Below the pieces are notes generated by a model that saw only the letters and a list, made by a program, of their open reading frames with translations, did not search any database and was not told the origin of the DNA. Of a stretch of 64,000 nucleotides of DNA, positions 17,296 to 26,545 are shown piece after piece. Position numbers and translations under genes: made by a program. The stretch comes from Arenibacter sp. F20364 (GTDB lineage Bacteria > Bacteroidota > Bacteroidia > Flavobacteriales > Flavobacteriaceae). Within the stretch, counting starts at the first letter, position 1. Each line of letters begins with the position of its first letter. The stretch spans positions 186,001 to 250,000 of the forward strand of contig NZ_JALKBD010000004.1 in NCBI RefSeq assembly GCF_023015905.1, given 5' to 3'.

Positions 17296-19686
17296 ATGAA
17301 CAAACACATTAAAAAAGTAGCAGTCATTGGTTCAGGTATTATGGGAAGCGGTATAGCCTGCCATTTCGCCAACATAGGAGTGGAGGTATTGCTTTTGGAT
17401 ATTGTACCACGGGAACTTAATGATAAAGAAAAAGCCAATGGCCTTACCCTAGAGGATAAGGTTGTTAGGAATAGATTGGTAAACGATTCTTTGGCCGCTG
17501 CATTAAAATCCAAACCCTCCCCTATCTATCATCAAAATTTTGCCCAGAGAATCTCGACCGGGAATCTTGAGGACGACATTTCCAAAGTTGGACAGGTAGA
17601 TTGGATCATTGAAGTGGTAGTAGAACGTTTGGATATCAAGAAATTAGTTTTTGAAAAACTGGACAAGCACAGAAAACCTGGTACTTTAATTACTTCGAAC
17701 ACCTCGGGTATACCCATAAAATTTATGAGTGAGGGAAGAAGTGAAGATTTCCAAAAACATTTCTGCGGAACCCATTTTTTTAATCCGGCCCGCTACCTAA
17801 AACTTTTTGAAATAATTCCGGGGCCAAAAACTTCCACGGAGGTATTGGACTTTTTAAATGGCTATGGGGAACAGTTTTTAGGCAAGACCTCGGTTGTAGC
17901 CAAAGACACTCCTGCATTTATAGGCAATAGAATAGGAACCTTTAGCATCATGAGTCTGTTCCATGCCGTAAAGGAAATGGGCCTTACCGTAGAAGAGATC
18001 GATAAACTATCAGGACCGGTAATAGGCAGGCCTAAATCGGCCACCTTCCGCACCGTAGACGTTGTTGGCTTGGACACTTTGGTTCACGTAGCCAACGGTA
18101 TTGCGGAAAACTGTAAGGACGATGAAAGGCGGGAACAATTTACACTTCCGGATTTTATCGTAAAAATGATGGAAAACAAATGGTTCGGAAGTAAAACAGG
18201 TCAAGGGTTTTATAAAAAAGAAGGTCGGGAAATATTGGCCTTGGACCTTAACACCATGGAATACAGGCCCAGTAAAAAGGCTAGTTTCGCCACCCTTGAA
18301 CTCACCAAATCCATAGAAAATGTAATCGACCGATTTAAGGTGTTGGTTTCCGGAAAGGACAAGGCAGGCGCCTTTTACAGAAAAAGTTTTTCTTCCTTAT
18401 TTGAATATGCTTCCAATAGGATCCCCGAAATAACGGGAGAGTTATATAAAATAGATGATGCCATGAAAGCGGGTTTTGCCTGGGGACATGGACCCTTTCA
18501 AATTTGGGATGCCATAGGTGTTGAAAAAGGTATTGAAATGATGAAGGCCGAAGGTTTTCAACCAGCAGCTTGGATTACCGAAATGATATCCTCCGGAAAT
18601 AAGACGTTCTACACGATAAAAGAGGGGGCAACCTATTATTACGACATCCCCAAAAAGGCGATGGAGAAAATACCAGGTCAGGATTCCTTTATCATCTTGG
18701 ACAACATTAGAAAATCCAAGGAGGTTTGGAAGAACTCGGGAGTTGTTATTGAGGATTTGGGCGATGGTATATTGAACGTGGAATTCCAGTCCAAAATGAA
18801 CACCATTGGTGGCGATGTTTTGGCCGGACTCAACAAGGCCATTGATCTAGCTGAAAAAGATTTTCAAGGTCTAGTGGTGGGCAACCAGGCTCCCAACTTT
18901 TCTGTTGGCGCCAATATTGGAATGATATTTATGATGGCCGTGGAACAGGAATACGATGAGCTTAACATGGCCATAAAGATGTTTCAGGATACAATGATGC
19001 GTATGCGTTATTCATCCATTCCTACTGTTTCCGCCCCACACGGAATGACCTTGGGTGGTGGTTGCGAGTTGTCCTTACATGCCGATAAGGTTGTTGCTGC
19101 AGCCGAAACCTATATGGGACTGGTAGAATTTGGAGTTGGGGTTATCCCAGGTGGTGGTGGTTCCAAGGAAATGGCCTTAAGGGCATCGGATACCTTTAGA
19201 AAAAATGACGTGGAACTTAATGTGCTTCAAGAATATTTCCTCACCATAGGGATGGCCAAAGTTTCAACTTCAGCTTATGAGGCTTTCGATATGGGTGTTT
19301 TGGAAAAAGGGAAAGATATAGTGGTCGTAAACAAGGACCGACAAATTGCAACAGCCAAAGCTTACGCCAAACTAATGGCAGAACAGGGCTACACCCAACC
19401 ACCCAAGAGAAAAGATGTTAAGGTTTTAGGAAAACAGGCCTTAGGAATGTTTTTGGTAGGAACGGATGCCATGGAAGACAGCAATTATATAAGCGAACAC
19501 GACCATAAGATTGCCAACAAATTAGCCTATGTAATGGCCGGGGGTGACTTGTCGGAACCAACTTTGGTCACTGAGCAGTACCTATTGGATCTGGAGCGGG
19601 AAGCGTTCCTATCCCTGTGTACGGAAAGAAAAACCTTAGAGCGAATACAACATATGTTGAAGACAGGGAAGCCTCTAAGAAATTAA
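17296..19686 (+). CDS. Bifunctional 3-hydroxyacyl-CoA dehydrogenase / enoyl-CoA hydratase (HAD-ECH order)
   Basis: This protein carries out the hydration and second oxidation steps of beta-oxidation. The ATG at 17296 (796 residues) is preferred to the TTG just before it. The N-terminal half is the NAD-dependent dehydrogenase: Rossmann motif VAVIGSGIMGSGIACHFA, catalytic His and Glu region near GTHFFNPARYLKLFEI, and a second helical domain to about residue 430. The C-terminal half is the hydratase (crotonase) domain, with an oxyanion loop around HGMTLGGGCELSLHAD and the catalytic loop LVEFGVGVIPGGGG. This order is the reverse of E. coli FadB/FadJ. It sits between marR and the four-helix-bundle and thiolase genes. 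Confidence 0.94.
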   Translation: MNKHIKKVAVIGSGIMGSGIACHFANIGVEVLLLDIVPRELNDKEKANGLTLEDKVVRNRLVNDSLAAALKSKPSPIYHQNFAQRISTGNLEDDISKVGQVDWIIEVVVERLDIKKLVFEKLDKHRKPGTLITSNTSGIPIKFMSEGRSEDFQKHFCGTHFFNPARYLKLFEIIPGPKTSTEVLDFLNGYGEQFLGKTSVVAKDTPAFIGNRIGTFSIMSLFHAVKEMGLTVEEIDKLSGPVIGRPKSATFRTVDVVGLDTLVHVANGIAENCKDDERREQFTLPDFIVKMMENKWFGSKTGQGFYKKEGREILALDLNTMEYRPSKKASFATLELTKSIENVIDRFKVLVSGKDKAGAFYRKSFSSLFEYASNRIPEITGELYKIDDAMKAGFAWGHGPFQIWDAIGVEKGIEMMKAEGFQPAAWITEMISSGNKTFYTIKEGATYYYDIPKKAMEKIPGQDSFIILDNIRKSKEVWKNSGVVIEDLGDGILNVEFQSKMNTIGGDVLAGLNKAIDLAEKDFQGLVVGNQAPNFSVGANIGMIFMMAVEQEYDELNMAIKMFQDTMMRMRYSSIPTVSAPHGMTLGGGCELSLHADKVVAAAETYMGLVEFGVGVIPGGGGSKEMALRASDTFRKNDVELNVLQEYFLTIGMAKVSTSAYEAFDMGVLEKGKDIVVVNKDRQIATAKAYAKLMAEQGYTQPPKRKDVKVLGKQALGMFLVGTDAMEDSNYISEHDHKIANKLAYVMAGGDLSEPTLVTEQYLLDLEREAFLSLCTERKTLERIQHMLKTGKPLRN

Positions 19687-19706
19687 GATAATAGACGATT
19701 AGCCCC

Positions 19707-19719
19707 TAGAGACTAGACC
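19707..19719. repeat. Left inverted repeat bracketing the four-helix-bundle gene
   Basis: TAGAGACTAGACC matches the reverse complement of the repeat at 20082-20094 at 12 of 13 positions and ends two bases before the ATG at 19722. Confidence 0.7.
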
Positions 19720-19721
19720 AA

Positions 19722-20081
19722 ATGGGACGACATAATTTTAAGAAATTGAAAATTTGGCAAGAGGGGATGGAAATTGTAAGTAAAAACTATAAGCTTACAC
19801 GAACTTATGCGGATTATGAAAGGTTTAATTTAATAAGTCAAATGAACAGATCTGCGGTTTCCATTCCATCAAATATTTCTGAAGGTTCTAGTAAAAGTAC
19901 AAATAGACATTTTATTAAATATTTAGAGAATAGTCTGGGTTCTGCTTTCGAATGGGAAACTCAATTAATTGTTTCGTACAATGAAAAATATTTGGATGAA
20001 GGGAAGTTCGAAGAACTTGAAACTAAAATTTTGCAAATTCAAAAAATGATTGCCTCATTTATCGACAATTTAGGTAAGTAA
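19722..20081 (+). CDS. Four-helix-bundle protein of the S23 / 23S-rRNA intervening-sequence family
   Basis: The 119-residue protein begins with the family hallmark FKKLKIWQEGMEIVSKNYKLT and has ISQMNRSAVSIPSNISEG and FIKYLENSLGSAFEWETQL, all standard for this family. The fold is four helices assembling as a pentamer in known structures. Relatives are found inside 23S rRNA intervening sequences and, in Bacteroidota, between ordinary genes; their function is unsettled. Here it sits inside the beta-oxidation operon, tightly enclosed by near-perfect inverted repeats (2 bases before the start, none after the stop). That makes it look like a small inserted unit. It has no recognisable link to fatty acids and no good ribosome-binding site. 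Confidence 0.9.
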   Translation: MGRHNFKKLKIWQEGMEIVSKNYKLTRTYADYERFNLISQMNRSAVSIPSNISEGSSKSTNRHFIKYLENSLGSAFEWETQLIVSYNEKYLDEGKFEELETKILQIQKMIASFIDNLGK

Positions 20082-20094
20082 GGTCTAGACTCTA
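20082..20094. repeat. Right inverted repeat bracketing the four-helix-bundle gene
   Basis: GGTCTAGACTCTA starts immediately after the stop codon at 20081. The next 20 bases hold more CTAG-rich sequence, CTAG being a rare word in most bacterial DNA. Confidence 0.7.
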
Positions 20095-20139
20095 GCATCT
20101 AGCAGTCTAAAATCTCAAATTCAAAACAAAAATAGAACT

Positions 20140-21333
20140 ATGAACAAACAAGCATTTATAGTAAAAGCATATAGGACTGCAGTAGGAAAAGCTCCAAAAG
20201 GTGTTTTCCGTTTTAAAAGAACGGATGAATTGGCTGCCGAAACCATAGCGTATATGATGAATGAGCTGCCTCAATTGGACAAAAAGCGAATAGATGATGT
20301 AATCGTCGGCAATGCTATGCCAGAAGGTTCGCAAGGCCTTAACATGGCCCGATTAATTTCCTTAATGGGACTTAATATTGTGGATGTCCCTGGGGTTACG
20401 GTCAATAGATTTTGTTCCTCTGGAATAGAAACTATCGGTATTGCCACCGCCAAAATACAAGCAGGTATGGCCGATTGTATTATTGCAGGTGGAGCAGAAA
20501 GCATGAGTGCCGTTCCTATGACCGGTTATAAAACGGAGCTCAACTATGACCTTGCAAAGGCCGGACACGAAGATTATTACTGGGGTATGGGAAATACGGC
20601 GGAAGCGGTAGCCAAACAATTTAATGTGTCCCGTGAGGATCAGGACGAGTTTGCCTATAACTCACACATGAAAGCGCTTAGGGCACAGGCCGAGGATCGT
20701 TTTCAAAGTCAGATAGTCCCTATTGAGGTAGAACAGACATACGTTGATGATAACGGAAAGAGGGCTACAAAAAAATACACAGTCACCAAAGATGAGGGAC
20801 CGCGAAAAGGAACCAGCAAGGAAGCTCTGGCAGGACTGCGTCCGGTTTTCGCCGCAGGTGGAAGTGTTACTGCCGGGAATTCCTCACAAATGAGTGACGG
20901 TGCGGCTTTTGTACTGGTCATGAGTGAAGATATGGTAAAGGAGCTAAAATTGGAACCAATTGCAAGATTGGTCAACTATGCCGCAGCCGGAGTTGAACCC
21001 AGAATTATGGGAATTGGCCCTGTAAAAGCAATTCCAAAAGCCCTAAAACAAGCGGGGCTTAAACAGAACGATATTGAATTGATAGAGCTCAACGAAGCTT
21101 TCGCCTCCCAGTCATTGGCTGTAATTCGAGAGCTAGACCTAAACAATGATATAGTCAATGTAAATGGGGGGGCAATTGCCCTAGGCCACCCGTTGGGCTG
21201 TACCGGAGCCAAGTTGTCCGTTCAACTATTCGATGAGATGAGAAAGAGGGATATGAAAGGAAAATACGGCATGGTGACCATGTGCGTAGGTACCGGTCAG
21301 GGAGCTGCGGGTATATTTGAATTTTTAAATTAG
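20140..21333 (+). CDS. Acetyl-CoA C-acyltransferase (thiolase)
   Basis: This enzyme cleaves 3-ketoacyl-CoA with CoA to acetyl-CoA and a shortened acyl-CoA, the last step of beta-oxidation. The 397 residues fit the thiolase family. The nucleophilic Cys is in [12 protein letters not shown] (about residue 90). The catalytic His is in [16 protein letters not shown], and the second Cys, in [14 protein letters not shown] near the C terminus, acts as the general base. The loop ELNEAFASQ is also present. It probably works in a complex with the HAD/ECH protein encoded upstream. The gene follows the inverted-repeat unit by 45 bases and has its own short upstream spacer. Confidence 0.95.
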   Translation: MNKQAFIVKAYRTAVGKAPKGVFRFKRTDELAAETIAYMMNELPQLDKKRIDDVIVGNAMPEGSQGLNMARLISLMGLNIVDVPGVTVNRFCSSGIETIGIATAKIQAGMADCIIAGGAESMSAVPMTGYKTELNYDLAKAGHEDYYWGMGNTAEAVAKQFNVSREDQDEFAYNSHMKALRAQAEDRFQSQIVPIEVEQTYVDDNGKRATKKYTVTKDEGPRKGTSKEALAGLRPVFAAGGSVTAGNSSQMSDGAAFVLVMSEDMVKELKLEPIARLVNYAAAGVEPRIMGIGPVKAIPKALKQAGLKQNDIELIELNEAFASQSLAVIRELDLNNDIVNVNGGAIALGHPLGCTGAKLSVQLFDEMRKRDMKGKYGMVTMCVGTGQGAAGIFEFLN

Positions 21334-21415
21334 AAAACAAAAGACAAAAATATTGAAGCGATTATTTTTTCAAGGTATCCTTCAATACTTACTATAAAAC
21401 TTAATATTACAAACA

Positions 21416-23224
21416 ATGAGTACAGAAACAACAACTAAAGAAATATTGCGGGGCGGACAATTCCTTGTAAAGGAAACCAATTGCGAAGATATTTTTACGC
21501 CTGAGGATTTTTCCGAAGAGCAAAAAATGATGCGCGACTCCGTTATTGAGTTCAACGATCGGGAGATTGTAGCCAATCGGGATCGTTTCGAAGCCAAGGA
21601 TTATGCCCTGACACAGGAGGTAATGACCAAGGCAGGAGAAATGGGCTTTTTGGGTGTTGCTGTTCCTGAAGCCTATGGCGGACTGGGAATGGGCTTTATT
21701 TCTACCATGATCGTTTGCGAATATATATCTAGTGGAAGCGGTTCGTTTAGTACGGCCTTTGGTGCACATACCGGTATTGGGACCATGCCCATTACTTTAT
21801 ACGGTACCGAAACCCAAAAGCAAAAATATGTTCCAAAATTAGCTAGTGGCGAATGGTTCGGCGCTTACTGTTTAACGGAACCAGGTGCCGGTAGCGATGC
21901 CAATTCGGGCAAAACCACCGCTACCCTATCCTCAGATGGCAAAAGCTACAAAATCAATGGCCAGAAAATGTGGATTTCCAACGCAGGGTTCTGCAAATTA
22001 TTTATTGTTTTTGCACGAATTGAAAATGACAAAAATATCACCGGCTTTATAGTTGAAAACGACCCTAGCAATGGTATTACTTTAGGTGAGGAAGAACATA
22101 AATTGGGAATTAGGGCCTCCTCTACCAGACAGGTATTCTTTAATGATACGGTGGTCCCCGTAGAAAATATGCTTTCGGAGAGAGGTAATGGGTTTAAAAT
22201 TGCCATGAACGCCTTAAATATCGGACGGATTAAATTGGCTGCTGCCTGTTTGGATTCCCAAAGACGTATTACCACCAACTCCATAAGATATGCTACCGAG
22301 CGTAAGCAGTTTAAAACTGCCATTGCCGATTTCGGAGCTATAAAATCGAAAATAGCGGAAATGGCAACCAGTTTATATGCCGGGGAAGCTGCCTCATACA
22401 GAGCTGCCAAAAATATTGAGGACCGTATTGCCATGCGCTTAGCGGCCGGTAATAGCCATCAAGAAGCCGAACTTAAAGGAGTTGAGGAATATGCCATTGA
22501 ATGTTCCATATTAAAAGTTGCCGTATCGGAAGACGTACAGAACTGCTCGGACGAGGGTATACAGATTTTTGGCGGTATGGGCTTCTCCGAGGAGACCCCT
22601 ATGGAAGCTGCATGGAGAGATGCGCGTATAGCAAGGATTTATGAAGGCACCAATGAAATCAACAGAATGTTGTCTGTTGGGCTATTAGTGAAGAAAGCCA
22701 TGAAAGGTCATGTGGACCTTTTAGGTCCAGCTACTGCAGTTGGGAATGAACTAATGGGCATACCCTCATTTGATATCCCGGATTATTCCGAAATGTTGTC
22801 GGAAGAGAAAGAAATGGTAGCAAAACTTAAGAAAGTATTCTTAATGGTTGCCGGATCTGCTGTTCAAAAATTTGGTCCAGCCTTGGATGAACATCAAATG
22901 TTACTGTTGGCTGCATCCAATATTTTAATAGAAATTTATTTGGCGGAATCAGCAATCCTAAGAACGGAAAAAAATGTAAAACGATTTGGTGAAGCTGCTC
23001 AAAAAGAACAGATAGCTATGTCCAAATTGTACTTGTACAATGCAGTGGACACTGTTATAAAAAATGGCAAGGAGGCCATAGTTTCAATGGCAGAAGGTGA
23101 TGAGCAACGGATGATGCTTATGGGGCTAAAACGATTTACGAAATATACAAATCAACCCAATGTAGTTGAACTACGAAATACAATTGCAGAAAAACTCAAG
23201 GCTGAGAACAAGTATTGTTTTTAG
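21416..23224 (+). CDS. Acyl-CoA dehydrogenase of the beta-oxidation operon
   Basis: This 602-residue FAD enzyme catalyses the first oxidation of acyl-CoA. The signatures are YCLTEPGAGSDANSGKT, KINGQKMWISNAGFC, and WRDARIARIYEGTNEINRMLS with the usual Glu-Gly-Thr-Asn at the substrate site. A C-terminal extension of about 180 residues, mostly helical, sets it with the very-long-chain-like group rather than the 380-residue short-chain group. It is the last gene of the marR operon and is followed by a strong terminator. It is a clear paralog in function, not in close sequence, of the enzyme at 6072-7883. Confidence 0.95.
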   Translation: MSTETTTKEILRGGQFLVKETNCEDIFTPEDFSEEQKMMRDSVIEFNDREIVANRDRFEAKDYALTQEVMTKAGEMGFLGVAVPEAYGGLGMGFISTMIVCEYISSGSGSFSTAFGAHTGIGTMPITLYGTETQKQKYVPKLASGEWFGAYCLTEPGAGSDANSGKTTATLSSDGKSYKINGQKMWISNAGFCKLFIVFARIENDKNITGFIVENDPSNGITLGEEEHKLGIRASSTRQVFFNDTVVPVENMLSERGNGFKIAMNALNIGRIKLAAACLDSQRRITTNSIRYATERKQFKTAIADFGAIKSKIAEMATSLYAGEAASYRAAKNIEDRIAMRLAAGNSHQEAELKGVEEYAIECSILKVAVSEDVQNCSDEGIQIFGGMGFSEETPMEAAWRDARIARIYEGTNEINRMLSVGLLVKKAMKGHVDLLGPATAVGNELMGIPSFDIPDYSEMLSEEKEMVAKLKKVFLMVAGSAVQKFGPALDEHQMLLLAASNILIEIYLAESAILRTEKNVKRFGEAAQKEQIAMSKLYLYNAVDTVIKNGKEAIVSMAEGDEQRMMLMGLKRFTKYTNQPNVVELRNTIAEKLKAENKYCF

Positions 23225-23271
23225 TGAAGATTGACTAACTCAAGCTCATGCTTCGTAATGAAGCAAAAACG

Positions 23272-23303
23272 AAGAACCGCTCTATTGGAGCGGTTCTTTT
23301 ATT
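23272..23303 (+). terminator. Intrinsic terminator of the beta-oxidation operon
   Basis: AAGAACCGCTC pairs with GAGCGGTTCTT across a 5-base loop and is followed by TT and an AT-rich run. Confidence 0.9.
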
Positions 23304-23379
23304 TAAGGAACATGTTAGGTGATTAAATATTTGCCTATTTTTAGTCCAACTAAAATTTCTTCCCTCTTAAGAAGCCCCC

Positions 23380-23877
23380 ATGAACAATAAAAAAGAAAAA
23401 AAGTTAACCCCTAAGGCCTACCTTGAAACCCTTATATTCATACACGCCGCCTTGCTTGTCGGGGCATTGCTGTTTATCATTTACATTTATGTAACCGGAG
23501 AAGGTTTTTTGATTGGTTTTTCCAATGGCAAAGATGTTTTTGTATTCCTTGTCCCCACCATTGCCATGCTGAGTTATTTTATAAGCAACTTTCTGTTCAG
23601 AAAACAGCTACAGGACATTACTAAACTTAATTCTTTAAATGGTAAATTAGTACTTTATCTGCAGGCATGCATTGTAAGATTTGCCTTTGTAGAAGGTGCA
23701 GTAATATTTAGCACTATTGCCTATAGGTTGAATCCCAATATTTTTTATCTAGTTATTTCCTTACTTTTAGTTCTTTATCTTTTTAAACTTAGGCCTGGTA
23801 AGAACATGGTCATAAGTGATTTAGAATTAAATTTGGAGGACCAACATTACTTTCAAAAAAAAGGACAGGGAAATTAA
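23380..23877 (+). CDS. Four-helix integral membrane protein of unknown function
   Basis: I do not recognise a named family. The 165 residues include four hydrophobic segments (about 16-40, 52-72, 88-112 and 120-137) with a Lys-rich N terminus that should be cytoplasmic. The C terminus is polar and ends KKGQGN. Such small proteins are common and variable in flavobacterial genomes. It begins after the beta-oxidation terminator and is followed at 52 bases by the reductase-like flavoprotein, so the two may share a transcript. No conserved polar motif inside the membrane suggests a catalytic or transport role. Confidence 0.7.
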   Translation: MNNKKEKKLTPKAYLETLIFIHAALLVGALLFIIYIYVTGEGFLIGFSNGKDVFVFLVPTIAMLSYFISNFLFRKQLQDITKLNSLNGKLVLYLQACIVRFAFVEGAVIFSTIAYRLNPNIFYLVISLLLVLYLFKLRPGKNMVISDLELNLEDQHYFQKKGQGN

Positions 23878-23929
23878 TTGAAATAATATTGGGCAGTACC
23901 AGCAACCCAGAATATTCTATATCTATACT

Positions 23930-25624
23930 ATGGACATAAAAAATAAAGTACATCAAAATATAGATACGATTATTATTGGTTCTGGTGCTGGTGGGTTGTC
24001 CGCTGCCATTTGTCTATCAAAAGCAGGGCATCGTGTATTGGTATTGGAGCAACACGATGTCCCCGGTGGCTGGTGCCACAGCTTTTATTTAAACGGCCAC
24101 CGATTTTCGCCCGGAGTACATTATATTGGTCTGCTCGGGGAAGGGGAATCAACTAGGGTCCTATATGAAGGCTTGGGGATAGCCAATGATTTGGTCTTTT
24201 TTAGAATGAATCCCGAAGGATATGAGCATTGCTTCATTGGAGAAGATAGAATAGACCTGCCTGGCAATTTTAATGATCTGAACACTTCCCTCGCCAAAAG
24301 GTTCCCTAAGGAAAAAAAGCGCATATACCATTATTTGAAGTTAGTCCGTAATGTTTCCCGTCAAATACAACTGATTCCGAAAATTAATGGATTTTGGGAC
24401 CATATCACCATCCCCTATAGAACCAAGCATATGGGCAAGTATGCAATGTTTAGCCTAAAGCGTGTTATTAACTGGCATATAAAGGACCCCCTACTTCAAA
24501 AAGTGCTCAATATTCAATGGGGAGACCATGGTCTAGCTCCTGCCAGGGCAAGTTTTCCTTTGCACTGCGCTGTAATGGGCCACTATTTTAGCGGGGGTTA
24601 CTACCCCATGGGCGGCGGAGCTGCCATAGTAAAAGCTATGACCAAGGCACTACAGAAAAATGGCGGGACCATACGTACTGGAACGGCAGTAAAAAGCATT
24701 CTTTTGGAAGGTGACAAAAAGAAAAAAGCCATAGGTGTGGAACTGGAAAATGGCGAGAAAATATTTGCGTCCAGAATCATTTCCAATGCCGATCCCGGGA
24801 TTACCTATTTAAACTTGGTGAAAGCACAAAACCTAAGTGCAAAGCTTCTTAAAAAACTCAATAAAACGAAGTATTCCTGTAGTTCCCTAATGCTTTTTCT
24901 TACCGTTGATGCAGACGTCAGAAAATTAGGAATGGACTCGGGAAATATATGGATGATGGACAATAGGGATATGGATGGTATTTATGAGGAGATGACTGCT
25001 GTTGATATCAGCATTGGCAAAGTGTTTCCTGGTTTGTTCGTTAGCTGTACCACGCTCAAAGACCCCACAAGTTATGATGGGAAATACCACAGTCTGGAAG
25101 TAATAACTTATATCAATCCCGATTCATTTTCCAAATTTAATAAAGAAAGCAACCTACGGTCAAAGGAGTATATGGAATTCAAGGAACTATTGACCTGTAA
25201 AATGATAAATACCTTGGAACGGGCCCTGCCAGGTATAAAGGATAAAATTATTCATAAAGAATTGGGGACTCCGATCACCAATAAGCATTATGTAAATACG
25301 ACCAACGGTAATGTATATGGAACAGAAAAGACATTTAGGCAGATTGGTCCCTTTGCGTTTAGGGCTAAGAGCGAAATAGAGAACTTATTTATGTGCGGGG
25401 CAAGTATTCAATCCCATGGAGTGGCAGGTGCCAGTTATTCCGGGGTCCAAACAGCGGCCGCCATACTAAATTGCAGACAGGACGACTTAATAAAACCAAA
25501 TGAGTTACAGAATATAAGGATCTTTGAGGCGGAAGATGATTCCGATTACCCAACAGATATCCAACAAAAAATAAAGGTGAGAAAAGCTCGATTGTTATCA
25601 AATGAAAAAAAACATGACGATTAA
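23930..25624 (+). CDS. RetSat/phytoene-desaturase-like FAD oxidoreductase
   Basis: The 564-residue protein begins with an FAD-binding Rossmann fold (IIIGSGAGGLSAAICLSKAG, then the Glu of VLVLEQHDVPGG). The GGWCHSF and FSPGVHYIG segments are typical of the all-trans-retinol 13,14-reductase and carotenoid isomerase branch of the phytoene desaturase superfamily. The C terminus has the second FAD contact, NLFMCGASIQSHGVAGASYSGVQTAA. It therefore saturates or isomerises a polyene or similar lipid; the substrate is not readable. No carotenoid genes (crtB, crtY, crtZ) are nearby, so a role in pigment synthesis is not supported by context. Confidence 0.85.
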   Translation: MDIKNKVHQNIDTIIIGSGAGGLSAAICLSKAGHRVLVLEQHDVPGGWCHSFYLNGHRFSPGVHYIGLLGEGESTRVLYEGLGIANDLVFFRMNPEGYEHCFIGEDRIDLPGNFNDLNTSLAKRFPKEKKRIYHYLKLVRNVSRQIQLIPKINGFWDHITIPYRTKHMGKYAMFSLKRVINWHIKDPLLQKVLNIQWGDHGLAPARASFPLHCAVMGHYFSGGYYPMGGGAAIVKAMTKALQKNGGTIRTGTAVKSILLEGDKKKKAIGVELENGEKIFASRIISNADPGITYLNLVKAQNLSAKLLKKLNKTKYSCSSLMLFLTVDADVRKLGMDSGNIWMMDNRDMDGIYEEMTAVDISIGKVFPGLFVSCTTLKDPTSYDGKYHSLEVITYINPDSFSKFNKESNLRSKEYMEFKELLTCKMINTLERALPGIKDKIIHKELGTPITNKHYVNTTNGNVYGTEKTFRQIGPFAFRAKSEIENLFMCGASIQSHGVAGASYSGVQTAAAILNCRQDDLIKPNELQNIRIFEAEDDSDYPTDIQQKIKVRKARLLSNEKKHDD

Positions 25625-25661
25625 ACCCTAATTAACATATTTCCTAATCAATTAAAACACT

Positions 25662-26354
25662 ATGAAAGCATTAAAATTATCAATGGCATTATTTGCTTTA
25701 ACCATTTTTACAATGAACTATAGTCACGGGCAGGATTGGCCTAATCTGGAACACTTTGCCGAAGATAACAAAAAGGTGGGAATGCCAGCAGCCAACGAAA
25801 ATCGTGTGGTATTTATGGGAAATTCCATTACCATAGGCTGGATAAATACCAGACCTGAGTTTTTTGAAGGGAAACCCTACATCAACAGAGGTATAAGTGG
25901 ACAGACCACCCCGCAGATGCTTTTGCGCTTTAGACAGGACGTGATCGACCTAAAACCCAAAGTTGTGGTTATTTTGGCAGGCACCAATGATATTGCAGGA
26001 AATACTGGGCCTTCCACCCCCAAAATGATTCTGGACAATATAAAATCCATGGCGGAACTGGCAAAGGCCAACGGAATTAAAGTTATTATTTCCTCGGTAC
26101 TCCCTGCCTTCAATTATCCTTGGAGACCGGGATTAAAACCAAATGAAAAAATACCTGCATTAAACTCCTTGTTAAAAGAATATACCGAAGCAAATGGTCA
26201 TATTTATTTGGACTATTTCACGGCTATGGCCGATGAAAGAAACGGACTTCCCAAAAAATATGCTGAAGATGAAGTACATCCTACTGCAGCTGGTTATGCA
26301 GTTATGGAACCCTTGGTAGAAGCAGCAATAAATAAGGCCATACTCCTAAAGTAA
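25662..26354 (+). CDS. Secreted SGNH/GDSL hydrolase
   Basis: A signal peptide (about residues 1-23, ending SHGQ) is followed by an SGNH esterase domain. Block I is VVFMGNSITIGW with Ser as nucleophile in the GNS form. Block II is the Gly of RGISGQTT, block III is LAGTNDIAG with the oxyanion Asn, and block V is EDEVHPTAAGY with the Asp and His. The length of 230 residues is standard. In Bacteroidota such proteins often deacetylate polysaccharides or act on lipids; the substrate here is open. It follows the flavoprotein by 37 bases and may be in the same transcription unit. Confidence 0.88.
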   Translation: MKALKLSMALFALTIFTMNYSHGQDWPNLEHFAEDNKKVGMPAANENRVVFMGNSITIGWINTRPEFFEGKPYINRGISGQTTPQMLLRFRQDVIDLKPKVVVILAGTNDIAGNTGPSTPKMILDNIKSMAELAKANGIKVIISSVLPAFNYPWRPGLKPNEKIPALNSLLKEYTEANGHIYLDYFTAMADERNGLPKKYAEDEVHPTAAGYAVMEPLVEAAINKAILLK

Positions 26355-26545
26355 GTACAGCGTGTCCGTGGTACTATTTGTTGTTTTTTAAAGGTGAATT
26401 TATTTCAGATCAATAACAATCGGGCTTAAACAATTCCCAAGGCCGTGGCATAGGATTATTAAAATACGGGGAAGACCCCTGATTATAGCTTCAGTTGTGT
26501 TGTGGAGGATACCCTAATAGCGAAATATATTTCTAATTATGGCAT

